Below, piece after piece: positions 13,201-25,205 of a stretch of 64,000 nucleotides of DNA. Under the pieces are notes generated by a model that was given only the letters and a program-made list of their open reading frames with translations, was not told the origin of the DNA and made no database searches. Within the stretch, counting starts at the first letter, position 1. The number at the start of each line of letters is the position of its first letter. The stretch comes from Chrysemys picta bellii (Eukaryota > Chordata > Testudines > Emydidae), in assembly GCF_011386835.1 (NCBI RefSeq), contig NC_088801.1, positions 15,486,824 to 15,550,823 of the forward strand, read 5' to 3'. Position numbers and translations under genes: made by a program.

Positions 13201-14336
13201 CCATAGAATGTGATAAGTCACCTATGTCCCATGGTATGTTTCGTCTTCTTGATTGGGTGACTAAAACTTAAGTAAGAGAACAATGGCTAATAAATAGCAT
13301 AGGATAAACAGCATAGAACAAAAAGCTACTTGTCTTGCTTGCAAATATAGGGATTTGTGTGAACAAACAGGTATTCCCCAAACATTTTTACCAAAACAAC
13401 AACAAAATCCATGTGAAGGTTTATGAATAGTTCATAAAAAGGGATGAAAACACAATCATACCAAACAGCTGTTTGCAGTTCAAATAAATTTTACAAACAG
13501 TTTTGCGGTATTTCAAACAGTGTTTAGATAGAACTTTGCCACATCATAGAGTCCAAAAGACCCAGCACCCTCTTTGAGATATATAGTTGTAAGGATACTG
13601 GCCTATGCGACTCATGACAGCTACCGATGGATTTCAGAGTAATGTTAAAAGCAGGTTGAAATATTTACAAAAACTTTTCTTGTTGCTTGATTTAAAATAA
13701 AATGTGAAGCATCTGTGAACTCCCAGCGGCTGAAGGAAATACATTCTCCTCGTCATCCTAAGCCCAGTTGTTTTAAAAAAGCCCAATTTGCTATAAGTAA
13801 CTATACTGCCCTATCATTTATTACCAGATAGCAGCCTGGCTGAATCAAGAGGGAGGAATTTATAAAATATGGAGTCCAAATTTTTCAGCTGTCCATTGAC
13901 AAAGCCTATTGAGTCTTTATTCTCCTGGAAGTTTGCCCATTCCTGTAACTAACTATTACCCATGCCTGTTCTATTTTGTACTAAATCTATCCTTATTTTC
14001 TCTAATTAGTTCAGTAATGTATGTGATTCCCTCACAGGGAGCCCTCACATTCATTGTCAAGGGCTATAGATTTTAGTGTATGCAATTTATGAGAGCAAAG
14101 GTTTCCTAAATGTGGCTGTAGGGCCTAATGCAGCCCACTGAGACCTAATATGAAGCCTACAGTTACCCTCTTCTTGAAACGGCATGATAAGGAGAGTGGT
14201 GGTCAATTGTAGGGTTTTTATTATCAGTAAATTCAAACAACCAACAATTCCATTAAAGAAAATGACAGGCACAAATAACTCTTATGCTATTGTGCACTTA
14301 ATTTTGAGCAAAAATGTGTGTTTTATATATCAGTCT

Positions 14337-14340
<4 letters not shown>
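10220..14340. other. AT-rich unique sequence with decayed ancient repeats
   Basis: No gene is supported. Two decayed copies of the recurring palindromic ancient repeat are visible: near 11232-11310 (GCTGGTGTAAATTGATACCG, later TTTGCACCAGCAGAGAATTT) and near 12627-12680 (CCCCAGTGTAAATCAGGAGT). The remainder is featureless by eye. Confidence 0.4.

Positions 14341-14367
<27 letters not shown>
14341..14367. repeat. CA dinucleotide microsatellite
   Basis: About 13 perfect AC units. Confidence 0.9.
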
Positions 14368-15079
14368 TGACCTAGCAAACTATTAATCTGTCCTGCTGTG
14401 TCACAAAATGAGGGTCACCAGCAACTGTGAAGTTCTGGAAGGAATAAACAGATGGTACAGTAAACAAAGCAGAAGGTTTTGGATTGGGATTGAACTTTGT
14501 TTTGCCAGGTAGGGTGAAGATTAAATTTTCTTTAGAGCAAAGGAAGCTATTAAATAATTAAATCAACTCTGATGGCATTGCAGCTGATACAGAGTCCAGC
14601 AGTGCATAGGTGCCTTTGGACACCTGACAGTTTAGAATGCTTTGTTCACTGGAACTAAGACAAAGGCTTTTCATTCTCTTTGTGTGGACTGTTCATCATG
14701 TGTGTTCTTTGTAGCTTTGTGGTCCTTTTAGATAGTCAATGCTGGCTCTAGGGTTTTCATTGCCCAAGGCAAACTTCAAACATTCCCAGCCCCTGCAGTC
14801 ACTTTCCACAGTAAATGTTCAGTTATTCTGTCGCTCTGGGTAAATGGCTGATCTTTCTGTGTGGGTAATATTCCTGCAGTATCCAGTTCTAAGGACATTA
14901 TGCTCTTGTCTGATTAATGCAAGTGAAGGGAAATAACATTTGGTAGAAATTGGCTGCGGGAGGAGGTATTGATGCCAGATGACAAAGCATACTCTCACCC
15001 TGATCCTAACACAGTCCTTCTACCACAACTCTGTATGTCTGGAGAAGAGGTGTTGGAATGGGAGGGCAGAACAAGAAGG

Positions 15080-15230
15080 TGGGGGGGATAGCTCAATGGT
15101 TTGAGCATTGGCCTGCTAAACCCAGGAGAGGGCTACTTAGGGATCTGGGGCAAAATCAGTACTTGGTCCTGCTAGTGAAGGCAGGGGGCTGGACTTGATG
15201 ACCTTTCACAGTCCCTTCCAGCTCTATGAG
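15080..15230 (+). mobile_element. tRNA-derived SINE with CR1-like tail, B-box region deleted
   Basis: The head has the A-box-like phrase TAGCTCAATGG (15089-15099), followed by TTGAGCATTGGCCTGCTAAA. The segment that should hold the B box (GTTGTGAGTTTAATCC in the copy at 26.8 kb) is missing: the sequence runs from AAACCCAG straight to GAGAGGGCT. The tail GGGGGCTGGACTTGATGACC, then GTCCCTTCCAGCTCTATGAG, matches the CR1 3' end. This is the turtle polIII/SINE type. Loss of the B box should have silenced polymerase III transcription of this copy. Confidence 0.85.
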
Positions 15231-18200
15231 ATATCTCCAAGATGGCCACATTCCACAGCATCAAATGTCCCTGTCTTCTGCAAGTTCCTGAGATCCACTG
15301 AGTTTCTATATGGATCTCTGGATATCAGCAGGTTTATTGGGGCAGTAGGTTGGCTCTCCCAATGCCTGTTTTGTAGGGGGCTTAAGGGGAGGAATTTGAA
15401 GGAAAGATTCAGAGTTGAAATTTTGGTCCCAGAGCCTCCAAGGTGTTTAGGTGCCTAACTCCCAATGAGGATATGGGCCTTTGAGTTTTCTGACCACTGT
15501 GCTAAGCTTTTCCTATAAAGGGGTCAACATGACCCTAATGCAAAGGGTTATGATAAGTTGGAGTCTATAGAAGATATGATATATTCTTTAATTACTTGCT
15601 CTTGATTACATAGTCAGAAAGGGGAGCGGAGTCAGAATATGATATTACTAAACAAAGTTTGATTATTGAATACCTTGTATATTGTTGCTTTAATGTTTGA
15701 TTGAACTTGAGGTTGATCTCATCTGTTCCTATTAAGGTCAACAGTAAAACTCCCATTGACTCCAATGAGTGTAATATCCATGCATGTGCATTTGAGAATG
15801 ATCTTTCATAACTAATCATAATTGAGTCAAATTATATTGGAATAATTGTGGGATCACACCTCCTGATGTGAGTTGGAGGAGCTCATCACCTCTCAGGTTT
15901 GGAGCACCTTGAAGCTTTGAGCCCATTTAATTTATATTTACTGTGAGTACATCGCTCATTAATTTTTATGCACACTTGCTCCAATGTTGCATTCCTGGGA
16001 AAAAGGAATAGAGTGCAGCAGTTAATAATTTGAGATAGATTTCTGAGATGTTATTTATATGTTCATTGGCATTACTGATTTCTATTTTTTTTTTTTACTC
16101 AATTTCATTGATTTTGTTTCTCGGATCATTCCTTTCTATCCATTATTGTTGAGGTGGTTCAAATGGCTTTAAAGCATTATTTTCATTGACATTTTAATTT
16201 AAACAGTGACAATCAATTGCCTTACTATCTTTTAAGATTCTAAATACAATATACCCAAGCTACTAATACTCCTTGGTATATTGTTTCAAGGAAACTTATA
16301 ACACATAAATCTGTTTTCCCGCCTCGTCTCTCCATTAATGCTTCTCAGACTTTTCTAAGAGAGTTATGGGTATTTATGGGTCTATTAGAATGTTAACATT
16401 CAGACTATTAAACAGAATTGTTGACAAGTTATCCTCCTGAATATTTGAAAGAGAGGATGGTATATATAAAAGATAAGGGAGTGTACAGCAAGGAAACTAT
16501 AAATAACATGTCTTATTTTATTTTTCATGAAAAAAATTGCATCTGAAGAATCATAGGATTTGTTTTCTTTTGTTTCGTAGATGCTATGACTGGGGCATGA
16601 GTGGTCAGGCCTAGTTGTCAAAGCAGGAATCCCTATCTGTGGCAGCAAACTATTATTCTCCATTTTCTATTGAGTAATGGAGACAGAGATTAAAGCACAA
16701 GAGATCTGTCACAGAGCCTATAATTGGAACTAAATCTCCTGAGGTCCCCATCTACTGCCATAACCTCAAGACCAGCATTCTACTTATTGTGTGGCTTTTC
16801 TGGAAGAAGATGGAAGGAGAATTAATGCAGCATAATCTCCCTCTCCATAGAAGACCTCCAGAGATAACTCTGGATGGTAAGGGATCCAGGCTGTGGTGGA
16901 GAGTGGGCAGAGACAGAGACCGAAAACAGTCACTGTACATGACATGATCTCTTCTGAAACCAGAAGGATCTAATGCTCCTTCATGAAGCAGCACTTAATT
17001 CCTGCCCTACACTGTCATTTTCCCTGAGACTGTGGAAAGGAGTGCATTGTATGCCTGGTGGAGATGGTTTTGATGCAATGGGATAGGTAGAATCTAGAGA
17101 GCAGGTTTCAGGGGCATCCCCACTGTAGCTTTGGTGTTTAATTTCACTAAAGACCTTGGGATCCACATGGCTTGATGACCTCTGTCCCCGCCATCTCTGT
17201 GAGCCCTCTAGGTCTTCCCTATGAGGAGAACATTCAATGGAAACTCTGACCACCAGCCCCTTCATAGTGCTTTCAATGCAAGAGAGTATGCTATGGCCCT
17301 TGGAAAATAATTGTAAAAACCAAAAAACAACACAAATAATTAAGATTTTAGTTTTTAAGCACACTCTCCCCTGGCAATAATAACCAGTTATTGCACAAAG
17401 CGCTGTGTGAGATTTTGATTATCTGCACCTACATTTGTGACAAGAAAGACAATTTAAAGGGTAATAAATAATCCGAATCATTCTGACAGAGGGAGGGAAA
17501 ACATAGGCAAAAGGAAAGAAGCCATCACTAATGGAATTGTAGGGAGAAACAGCCATCAGATAGTCCTGCATAACCCAGAGATAAATTAACTTGGATTAGA
17601 TCTTATTAATTATCTCACTGGATATTAAGATTCAGACTGTGGTCAGAGATTATAATAAATGCACCTCTTATCTTACCAATCCAAAAGGAAAAAAGGGCAA
17701 CAATATTTTTAATAGAAATCAGTATCTCATGCCCGTGAGAACAGCCCTTAAAACAGAGGTTGGGAATGGAATGTGGCAATATGAAATGAACATGGTCACT
17801 GGAGAATAAATGTTTTATGTTTTTTCCTTGTTATTTTCTCTTTTCCTCCTCCCTCCTCCTGTATTTTACATTTGTTCCCTGAAATAGATTCTAGCTTTTA
17901 AAAGGGACTAGGGGCCTTTTAAAACAGGAGATATCTCAGGATAAATTGTCTGATTACCGCTTGAGTCTCCTACAAAGCACATGCTGCCAAGGCAGCACAA
18001 CAAATGGAGCTGCACCAGTTTATACCAGCAGAGAATTTGGCCCATAATTGCTACTTTGGAGTTCATTCAAGAATTTCACTTTCTAGGGGCTTTTTAAACA
18101 ATGTCCAAGACATTTCAGTCTAAAGAACAAAAAGGACACCGTTTTTTAAAGAGTCCCCTGACCCCAATCCATTCCTGTCTCTTGTAAGTGCACCATTATG

Positions 18201-19744
18201 CAAGTAATAAAAGACTATAACATTTTGGAGAAAAAAAATAGGTCTACAAAATCATACTTCGTCTAATAGAAATTTGAGGACTTAAAAAAACTGATTTCTT
18301 GCCAGTGGTAGATTCAAAGCTCCCATGATCACCTTGAAAAGATTGAAAACATATTTTCAATCACTAAAGGGAAGGAGCTTCCACAAAGGCAGCGTAGAAA
18401 GGAAGGCCATTCAAAAATTCCAAATGGATTCCCACTAATATCTCTGGGGTTCATGTGGCTGAATCTCAACATTTCTTTGGGAAAATTTATCCTTCACAGA
18501 ACAGCCATTTGTCTTAACACCTTGTTGCTGCATGAAAACAGAGTTCTGCCAAGGACTGGCACAAGCATCAAGCTGCAATATGAAACTGAGCTGGTACTTT
18601 TTTTTTTTTTTTAATTACTCCAGGGCACATTTTGTAGGCTGGGATGAAAACACAGAGGAAAGCAGATGGTAACACCATTTGCAGTCTGAATGACAGCAGA
18701 GAAAGCTATAAACTTAGGCTAATGGCCTTGTTCCCTAACAAATGTTCACTGTCTTTGCAAAACCATTATCATTTATTTATTTCAAACATCTCAAAAAGTT
18801 GTAGGTGCCTCTCTAAACAAGTTAAGACATGGTCCCTACCCAGAGGGAATTTACAAACTATGACACAATGGAAGAGGGTCACAAATGTAGAAAAATGGTG
18901 TAGAAGAGGAGAGACTAAGGTGACCATGGTAAGATAACACTATTTCTCAGCTGAGGGAGGCTAGAATTCAATTTGGGGACTGCTGGGTCTATATTTTTTC
19001 TTGTTGTGTTGATGGTGGGTTTTGTTTTTGTTTCTTCTTTTAGCGTGGGGATGGTTACAGTTTCGTCAGTCGTCGTAAGCTTTCTTGCAGAAGACAGTTT
19101 TGAGTAGGGGCTTGAAAGAGGCTATTCAGCTTTTTTCAGTGCATTGGGGTTGCATTTGCTAAGGTGAAAGCTGCCCTTTTGGGGCAGAGGGACTGCAGTT
19201 CTTTTCCTATGTGATGTGCACATTTTGATTTCAGTTCAAAAGAGCCAGATCGTCAACTGGTGTAAATCAGAATAGCCCTGTCGACATCAGTGGAGCGCTG
19301 ATGATTTACAGTAGCTGAGCCACTTGCTTATCGTTTTAAAGTGATTCTTTCTGTCTACTTCTCCTATCACTAAATCTGAGCCACCGACAGTGAAGGAAGG
19401 CCATCAGAAGTTGTGAAGGTTCAGCTCAGATGTTTGGATATCCTCATTGCATGACTAGCCAAATATATACAGAAAGAAGTCTTTTTGATTCCAGAAAGAG
19501 ACCAGACATCTCATGAATCAGGAAGAAAGGATTTGCCAGACCATATCAGACAAGAGGTCCATTCTGGTAGCAGCCAACATCAACTACTTCAGAAAAAAAT
19601 GGGAAAACTAAAATGCTCTACAGTACAGTCAGCCAATCATTCAGTGTTGCACATGGGAGAGAAGGATCCTTCCTTTCCTGCCCCCTGCAGGGGAAGAGAG
19701 TTAAGTTTGCAAAGTGTATTGGTTATTTTATAGTTTCTTAGATT

Positions 19745-19915
19745 TAGACAGGGTAACATTTTCATACGTGCCTAAGTGGCTCAGGGGCCTAAGTGAGGTA
19801 CATAATTCCCATTGCAAGTCTATAGGACTTAGGCACTTTTGAAAATTTGGCACAAGGTCTCATTGATTGTCAATGGGACTTAGGCTCCTAACTCATTTTG
19901 GTGCTTTGCTGTTCA
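19745..19915. repeat. Ancient repeat with alternating inverted AGGCAC/GTGCCT motifs
   Basis: The block contains GTGCCTAAGTGGCTCAGG, then GACTTAGGCACTTTTGAAAA, then GGGACTTAGGCTCCTAACTC. The TTAGG and CCTAA motifs alternate and can fold on themselves. I recognise it as a decayed, common sauropsid repeat type. Similar blocks lie at 21030-21150 and 24650-24760. Confidence 0.45.
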
Positions 19916-21029
19916 CCTCCACTGAATTCAACAAAGTAGTACCCACTTGTAGCAAGTGTGAGTTTGGTGGTTGAGTAGGAATAAAAAGAAACTTTTCCCC
20001 CATGAGACAAATTTTGAACAGGAAAAAAGAGAAACCTATTTCCTCTTTGGACAGCTGGTTTTGACCCTTCATTTCCCTTTGACAGTATGAATTCCTTTAA
20101 AGCTTGGTGGAATGGGGAAAATCTTAGCTCCTAAAATCAGGTCCCAATTGAGCAGTCCATCCTATTCGGTGCAGCTTTTGAAATTGTGCATCGCTTTTAA
20201 ACATATGCCTAAATCCCATTGAATTCAATGGGACTGAAGCACAGTACTTAAGCATGTGCTTAAGTAATCTGCTGAAGAGGGAAGACCTTGAGGATGTGCT
20301 CAAGTGACTTGTTGAACTGATACCTGAGCTCCCTCCTATATGGCCAGGCAGAACAATGGCTATGGTCCAATGAAAGGTGTAAGGGCAGGATCTCTATAAA
20401 GTCTATGAAGAAAACAGCATGTACCTTCTAGAGGATGGTGCTCCAGGAGTTGGGGGTAGGGATCTGCATTTGCCTTTTTGTGGAAGATCATTTTTAATTG
20501 GGCTTTTACAAAAACTCATTTTTTTAAAATTCCTTGTTGTGCATGTGGACTTGCAAATCTTTGGATTGTTTTTTTTATCTGTAATATCACAAATTTTCCA
20601 CTTGCAGTGGTTTTAACATTTGTTCGAACTTTTAGTGTGAATTGCATGACATGAAAATATGCCGTGCTGTTATTTAACATAACCCCAATGCTTAATATTT
20701 TTTTTTACTTCTATAGCAGTACAAGGGCCAAATTCAGTCCTAGTGTAAGAAGATGGAACTCCATTGGCCTTGGGCTACATTTCTCCCTTCATCTTCATAG
20801 CACCGTACAAACATCAACTAATTTAGTTTCCCCTTTTGGAGAAAACAAGAGAATACAATATTTAGGGGCATGTGCTTTATTTCTCTTGGAATGAAATTCA
20901 TCCCTGTGCAGAAGGCCAGCATAAGGGGCCAGATATACTTTACATATGTACATCAAAGGTGAAATTCATCCTTGTGCAAAGGGGACAGCACAAGGTCTAT
21001 GAACCACTTGAGTCCTCAAAATAGGGCTT

Positions 21030-21150
21030 TTGGGCCAGATTTTAAAAGCTATTTAGATGCCTAAACATTCAGATAGAAGCCTAGTGAATTTTCAAAAGTG
21101 CCTAAGCAGTTTAGATGTCTAACTCCCATTGATTTCCAGGTGCCTATTTT
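21030..21150. repeat. Second copy of the GTGCCTAA ancient repeat
   Basis: TTTAGATGCCTAAACATTCA, then TTTTCAAAAGTGCCTAAGCA, and TCTAACTCCCATTGATTTCC show the same vocabulary as 19745-19915, in diverged form. Confidence 0.4.
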
Positions 21151-21729
21151 TCATAAACGAAGGTTGTGTAACTTTTGCTATTAAGTGTTCTTCTACAGTC
21201 ATAAATACAGCTTCCCAGATGACAATATTTCACAAAGGGACATGACTCCTTTTGGCAACAACACAACACTCTGTAATCTTTCTGACAGCCATTCATATTA
21301 TGCTCTTTCTTGTAGTGGACTAAAACAGTAATTTGTTTGAGAGACGAAGACAGTTTGGTTATTTAAACATTTGCAGCAAAATAACGTAGCTATTTTTTTT
21401 TCTCTTGGTGCTCTGTGCTTTTAACTGAATAAATTGCAGTTACATCATTGTGGAACTATTTTGTGAGATATATAAAGCATCCCAAAAAGAACAATAAATT
21501 ATACATTAACCCAAAAGGGGCATACACTTTTACTATTTTCCTTTGTTTAAGTGGCCTCTCCTAGAGTAACACAAGGGTTATTATTGTGGAAACTTTCAGG
21601 TAAAACTGATGTCACCAGAAATCATTTTAATGGAGCCTCATCTTAACACCCTATTGATTTGATCTGTTAAGTAGGAAGGAAAATCAATAAGAATAATTTT
21701 CAGGTCTCTTAAACATTTATATCACCCAA

Positions 21730-23723
21730 GAAAATATTGTCAAGTGAAGACAGAAATCCTTGTCAGGAAAAATTAGAAATGACTAGGCATTTAAGTTCCT
21801 CCCTAGGAGTTTCACAGGTCATCTCTGATGCAATCCACACAGCCACCTATGCCCTGGACCTGATTTTCAGCCTAGATGTCAAGATAGAAGACATCACAAC
21901 CCATCCACCATCTTGGACAGGACATCAGCTCACTAAGGAAGTGGTCAGAGACCTTAAAGTAATAAGAAAGTCCCATGACCCTGATTCAGACAAAGACTCG
22001 TGGACTCCAACAAATTCCAAAGCCCCCTAAAGAAAGCAGTACCTTTCCCAGGGGAGGAGGAGTTGACGATCTGGTGACACATCATCATTTTATACAAGCG
22101 TCAGTCATCAGTAGCGGTCCCAAAAATCACCCTTCCCACTCCGGAACCCATCCAGATCTCCTTGATTTTCTGACACCCTGTGCTGGATGAAGAGAGGGGG
22201 CAGAAACTTGAGCTCTGATGTTCAAAAACAAAGGCTGATACAGACAGACTGAACCATAACAAATTCTTTAAAGCCTCTGCTGAAGCTGTATTACAGTCCA
22301 AAAAAACCTTCCTATCAACCTTCACAGAAACTGAAAAATCCCACTCTAAGGAGCTATCCAGGGTGGTTACTGATTCATCAATTCTGAGTGCCTACTGCCT
22401 ACACCAGAACCAAGCAACAAGCGCTGTGAAGGACTATTATTCTACTTTGCTGAAAAGATCACACACATTTGTGAAGCCTTTTCAAACAGTATTGATATTC
22501 TCACCTGTCAACACCACCAACAGCCCACCTGCATGCCCAGAAATCAGTACAGTCACTCAAGAAGTTCTGGACACCCTGAAGAAGTCTCAACCCAAGAATT
22601 GTGAATCTGACTGATCCCCTTTACGACTCGTGAAAGGGAGTTAGAAAGAACTGGTGCCAATCCTGACTGTAATAGCCAATGCATCATTCAGAAGACAAAT
22701 TTTTCCTTCCTCCTTCAATACTGAAGAAACCCATCCTGGTTACATCAATTCTAGCCAACTATCACCCACTGTCAAACTTCCCATTCCTGAGTAAGCTCAT
22801 GTAGAAGCTACTCAGACTCCAATTACAAGCTAACTTACTGAAGGTAATGTTCTAGACCTGGCACAAACTAGATTCTGGCAGGGATATGGAACTGAATTCA
22901 CTTCATTGGCACTGATGGATGATCTATTGCTGTCAATGGATAGATTGTGGACATCCATTGTGGACAGCATTTGACACTGTTGACCGTGAGATACTCTTGT
23001 CTTACTTGAGGAAGGTGGCAGAAGTTATGGGTAATGTGCTAATATGGTTTGAGTTCTTCCTGGAAGATACACCCTATAAGTAATGGTAGGAAATTGCATC
23101 TCCACCTCTAGTACCCTCACTTGTGGAGTCCCATAAGAATTAATTCTTTCTATGGTCTTATTCAACATGTACATGCAGCCAATAGGTGAACTGGACAGAC
23201 AACATGGACTCAAGTGCCAGCAGTATGCAGATGACACACAGCTCCACCTATATTTCTCTGCATATGATCACACCATAACTACCAAAACTGCCCAGTGCTT
23301 GGATGAGATCAGTTCGTGGATGAAGAAGAGCTGTTTGAAGCTGAACCTGAGCAAGACAGAGGCGATGCTGTTGGGTAGAGGAAAGTATTTTGAAGAGTTT
23401 GAAGCCACAGTGTAGCCATCTTTGGCTGAAGGTACACATCCACTACTATGGCCATAGTTTAGGACTACTCTTGAATTCCTCACTGAGACTGAGTTCTCAC
23501 AAACAAAGCATTGCTCGTGGAGATTCCTATCATCTCCAGTTGGCTAGGAGAATCTGTCCCATCCTGATGGTCTGACATGATTTTACTTATTCATGCCTTT
23601 GTCACCTCTTAGCTGGACTACAGCAATACAGTATACCCGGGCATAAAGTCTTCAACACAGGAAACTTCAACTAGTACAGAATGCTGCAGCACATCTCTTC
23701 AGCAAGCTGGTTTACAGATCAAG
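21730..23723 (+). pseudogene. Decayed L2-like LINE ORF2 remnant (endonuclease end to reverse transcriptase)
   Basis: Broken frames in order on the + strand give the tail of an AP endonuclease (ATYALDLIFS near 21855, DDLVTHHHFIQ near 22065), then a linker. The RT domain follows: a region resembling ANYHPLSNFPFLSK near 22757-22800, AFDTVDREIL for motif A near 22973, and YADDTQLHLY for motif C near 23225-23255, followed by LKLNLSKTEAMLLG. A C-terminal piece resembling LQYRMLQHISSAS lies near 23670. YADDTQL with LN.SKTE differs from the FADDTKL/LGVIVD style of the CR1 copies here and fits the L2 group within the CR1/L2/Jockey assemblage. Many stops and frameshifts make it non-functional. It stops where the CR1 tail begins at 23724. 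Confidence 0.65.
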
Positions 23724-23982
23724 GAGCAATGGTCTCAAGTTGCAGTGGGAGAGGTCTAGGTTTGATAATAGGAAAAAACTATTTTACTAGGAGGGGATGA
23801 AACACCGGAATGGGTTACCTAGGAAGGTGGTAAATTCTCCATCCTTAGAGGTTTTTACGGTCCGGATTGACAAAGCCCTGGCTGGGATGATTTAGTTGTG
23901 GATTGGTCCTGCTTTGAGCAGGGGGTTGGACTAGATGACCTCCTGAGGTCTCTTCCAACTTTAATCTTCTATGATTCTATGA
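23724..23982 (+). mobile_element. CR1 LINE 3' end
   Basis: GCAATGGTCTCAAGTTGCAG is followed by GGTTACCTAGGAAGGTGG, CCATCCTTAGAGGTTTTTA, then GGTCCTGCTTTGAGCAGG and a terminal TCTATGATTCTATGA. This is a strongly 5'-truncated CR1 copy carrying the last coding residues and the 3' untranslated tail. It adjoins the L2-like remnant and may have inserted into it. The last 80 bases also match the tail of the SINEs at 15.1 and 26.8 kb. Confidence 0.9.
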
Positions 23983-24649
23983 AAGTTCTGCTGTCACTCA
24001 CACACATGTAGCTTCACTAACTTTAGTGGAGTACTGCAGGAGTCATTAAGGCAGACATCAAAATAAAATAGCTAATTAATTATCTCATAAAACATTAAAA
24101 TATAAGAAAGTGACAAGATCTCACAATTCTCTTTTGCATGGCAGCAAAACTGTTTAATCCATGTCTAATATTCCACATCTCCATGACCAGCTGTGCTCTC
24201 ATGGCTGCTGGGAGTGAATGATGTCATTGTGTAGCAATAGATTCATCTGTTTCTCTAGAAAAATAGTAGTTATTTAGGAGAGATAACATTGTTGCTGTTA
24301 TATGTGGTAATATTAGTTAAAGGTTGATTTTTACATGCTTGGCTGTGGTAAAATCACTGTTTTGCATATGGGTTCCTCTTACTCCCTCAAACTCATAGAT
24401 TATTTTATTTTGATGGTTTACATGATGCATTATCTGCGGTCATTATCAAGCTTTGAATATGTTATGGTATCCTACTACATTCCATCTTATTTAGGACACG
24501 ATCCAGTGCAGTGCCTATTGAAATTAATAATGTTTCCTTTTATTGGTTTCAGTGGGTTTTGGATCAGTTCCCTATAGTCTAGCTATAAGTAACATTCTCT
24601 CAAACAAAAAGGGTTAAATTTTCAAGATGAAATTTTGGTTGGCTCTGTT

Positions 24650-24760
24650 TTTGGTTACTTAACTTAAGACACCTAGAGGGGTATGATTTTTCATAATTCA
24701 AATGCCCAGTACTTTTGGAAAATCAGATCTCTTGAAGTTGGGTACCTAAAACCATTAATC
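24650..24760. repeat. Third copy of the GTGCCTAA-type ancient repeat (weak)
   Basis: TTAACTTAAGACACCTAGAG, AATGCCCAGTACTTTTGGAA and GTTGGGTACCTAAAACCATT resemble the two earlier blocks. The match is weak and only suggestive. Confidence 0.3.
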
Positions 24761-24798
24761 ACTGAAAAATGTAGGCAGGCCAGAGTATTTAACTACAG

Positions 24799-25197
24799 CA
24801 GTGGCTCTCAGTCTTTCCAGACTACTTTCCAGATTACCCAGTCAGGAGTCTGATTTGTCTTGCATACCCCCAAGTTTCACCACACTTACAAACTACTTGC
24901 TTACAAAATCAGACATAAAAATCCAAAATGTCACAGCACACTATTGCTGAAAAATTTCGTACTGTCTCATTTTTACCATATGATTATAAAATAAATCAAT
25001 TGGAATATAAATAATATACTTACATTTCAGTGTATATACTATAGAGCAGTATAAACAAGTCATTGTATGAAATTTTAGTTTGTACTGAATTTGCTAGTGC
25101 TTTTTATGTAGCCTGTTGTAAAACTAGGCAAATATGTAGATGAGTTGATGTACCCCCTGGAAGACCTCTCCGTACCCCCAATGGTTGAGAACCACTG
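24799..25197. mobile_element. hAT-type MITE, 399 bp, with perfect 8-bp target duplication
   Basis: The element starts CAGTGGCTCTCAGTC and ends GGTTGAGAACCACTG, whose reverse complement is CAGTGGTTCTCAACC. It is flanked on both sides by AACTACAG (24791-24798 and 25198-25205), an exact 8-bp duplication as made by hAT transposases. The interior is AT-rich, non-coding, and has no transposase remnant. CAGTGGTTCTCAA termini are typical of hAT MITEs in amniotes. Confidence 0.92.
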
Positions 25198-25205
25198 AAC
25201 TACAG

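Larger units (their letters stand above)
15231..21729. other. AT-rich unique sequence with short ancient-repeat scraps
   Basis: No gene recognised. The longest frame, 127 codons on the minus strand at 16981-17364, has no known domain. Its N-terminal hydrophobic stretch (ILIICVVFWFLQLF) could mimic a signal anchor, but there is no other support. Decayed pieces of the GTGTAAAT repeat occur near 18007-18045 and 19252-19320. Confidence 0.4.

Noticed and set aside
16981..17364. 127-codon minus-strand frame with a hydrophobic N-terminal stretch
   Set aside because: No domain, no splice-site context, no neighbouring exon-like frame; a single short frame of this size is expected by chance in 64 kb.
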